The translations under genes and the position numbers were made by a program. Below are positions 15,308 through 15,352 of a stretch of 15,352 nt of DNA, in pieces. A model generated the notes under the pieces. It saw only the letters and a program-made list of their open reading frames with translations. It was not told the DNA's origin and ran no database searches. How positions within the stretch are numbered: position 1 is the first letter of the stretch; every line of letters begins with the position of its first letter. Source of the DNA: an uncultured Eubacteriales bacterium (GTDB taxonomy: Bacteria > Bacillota > Clostridia > Oscillospirales > Oscillospiraceae); contig URTG01000026.1 of assembly GCA_900550705.1 (NCBI GenBank), forward strand, positions 1-15,352, in the 5' to 3' direction.

Positions 15308-15352
15308 CACCCTCATCCGCCCCAGTGTGAGCACTGGGGCACCTTCCCCCTG
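15308..15352 (+). repeat. Palindromic repeat unit A, fourth copy, cut by the window edge
   Basis: CACCCTCATCCG is followed by an 8-bp stem (CCCCAGTG, loop TGAG, CACTGGGG at 15320-15339) and then CACCTTCCCCCTG, the same order as 6345-6386. The stem sequence is wholly different from the 6358-6372 copy, but pairing is kept. There is no T-tract, so it is not a standard metK terminator. Confidence 0.85.

Noticed and set aside
15320..15339. Hairpin as the metK terminator
   Set aside because: It has no following T-tract and is the variable stem of a dispersed repeat; it may incidentally affect transcript ends but is not a standard terminator.

Overview
The window reads as chromosomal DNA of a GC-rich anaerobic Firmicute, most likely an Oscillospirales-type gut bacterium (relatives of Flavonifractor, Lawsonibacter or Intestinimonas). 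That placement is inference. It rests on GC-ending codons, strong AGGAGG ribosome binding sites, a Bacillus-type LexA box, an S-box (SAM-I) leader, S-layer-homology domains and clostridial-style dispersed palindromic repeats. I did not find a convincing wholly new system. The most interesting material is the mobile and repeat DNA between ordinary genes.

Layout. Positions 83-3752 hold a three-gene MacAB-like exporter: a membrane-fusion adaptor with two lipoyl/coiled-coil modules, an ABC ATPase, and a MacB/FtsX-type permease. These are followed after 43 bp by a large secreted SLH-domain protein (3796-6273) that probably belongs to the same transcript. A strong hairpin terminator at 6281-6312 closes the unit. 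Positions 6345-6690 carry a cluster of nested palindromic repeats (units called A and B here); one more A copy runs off the right edge of the window. A small lipoprotein gene (minus strand, 6728-7108) is divergent from uvrB (7297-9264), and each has a readable promoter. A perfect GAAC-N4-GTTC LexA operator lies between the -35 and -10 of the uvrB promoter.

Directly after uvrB are the first 46 codons of a REP-associated tyrosine transposase (RAYT, Y1_Tnp family). The reading frame is cut by a complete AT-richer IS630-family element (9409-10644) flanked by TA dinucleotides. Its transposase is split in two frames joined at a run of seven A residues that forms a textbook A_AAA_AAA -1 slippery site. 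The IS sits just upstream of argB-argD-argF (10727-13793), which encode three steps of arginine biosynthesis: acetylglutamate phosphorylation, acetylornithine transamination and citrulline formation. argC, argJ/argA, argG and argH are not in the window. A perfect GC-rich terminator follows argF.

The last unit is metK (14055-15236). It has a consensus promoter, a SAM-I riboswitch aptamer and an intrinsic terminator whose loop can pair with the aptamer's 3' part, so S-adenosylmethionine should shut off its own synthase. Downstream of metK are a degenerate 7-bp tandem repeat and the fourth A-type palindromic repeat.
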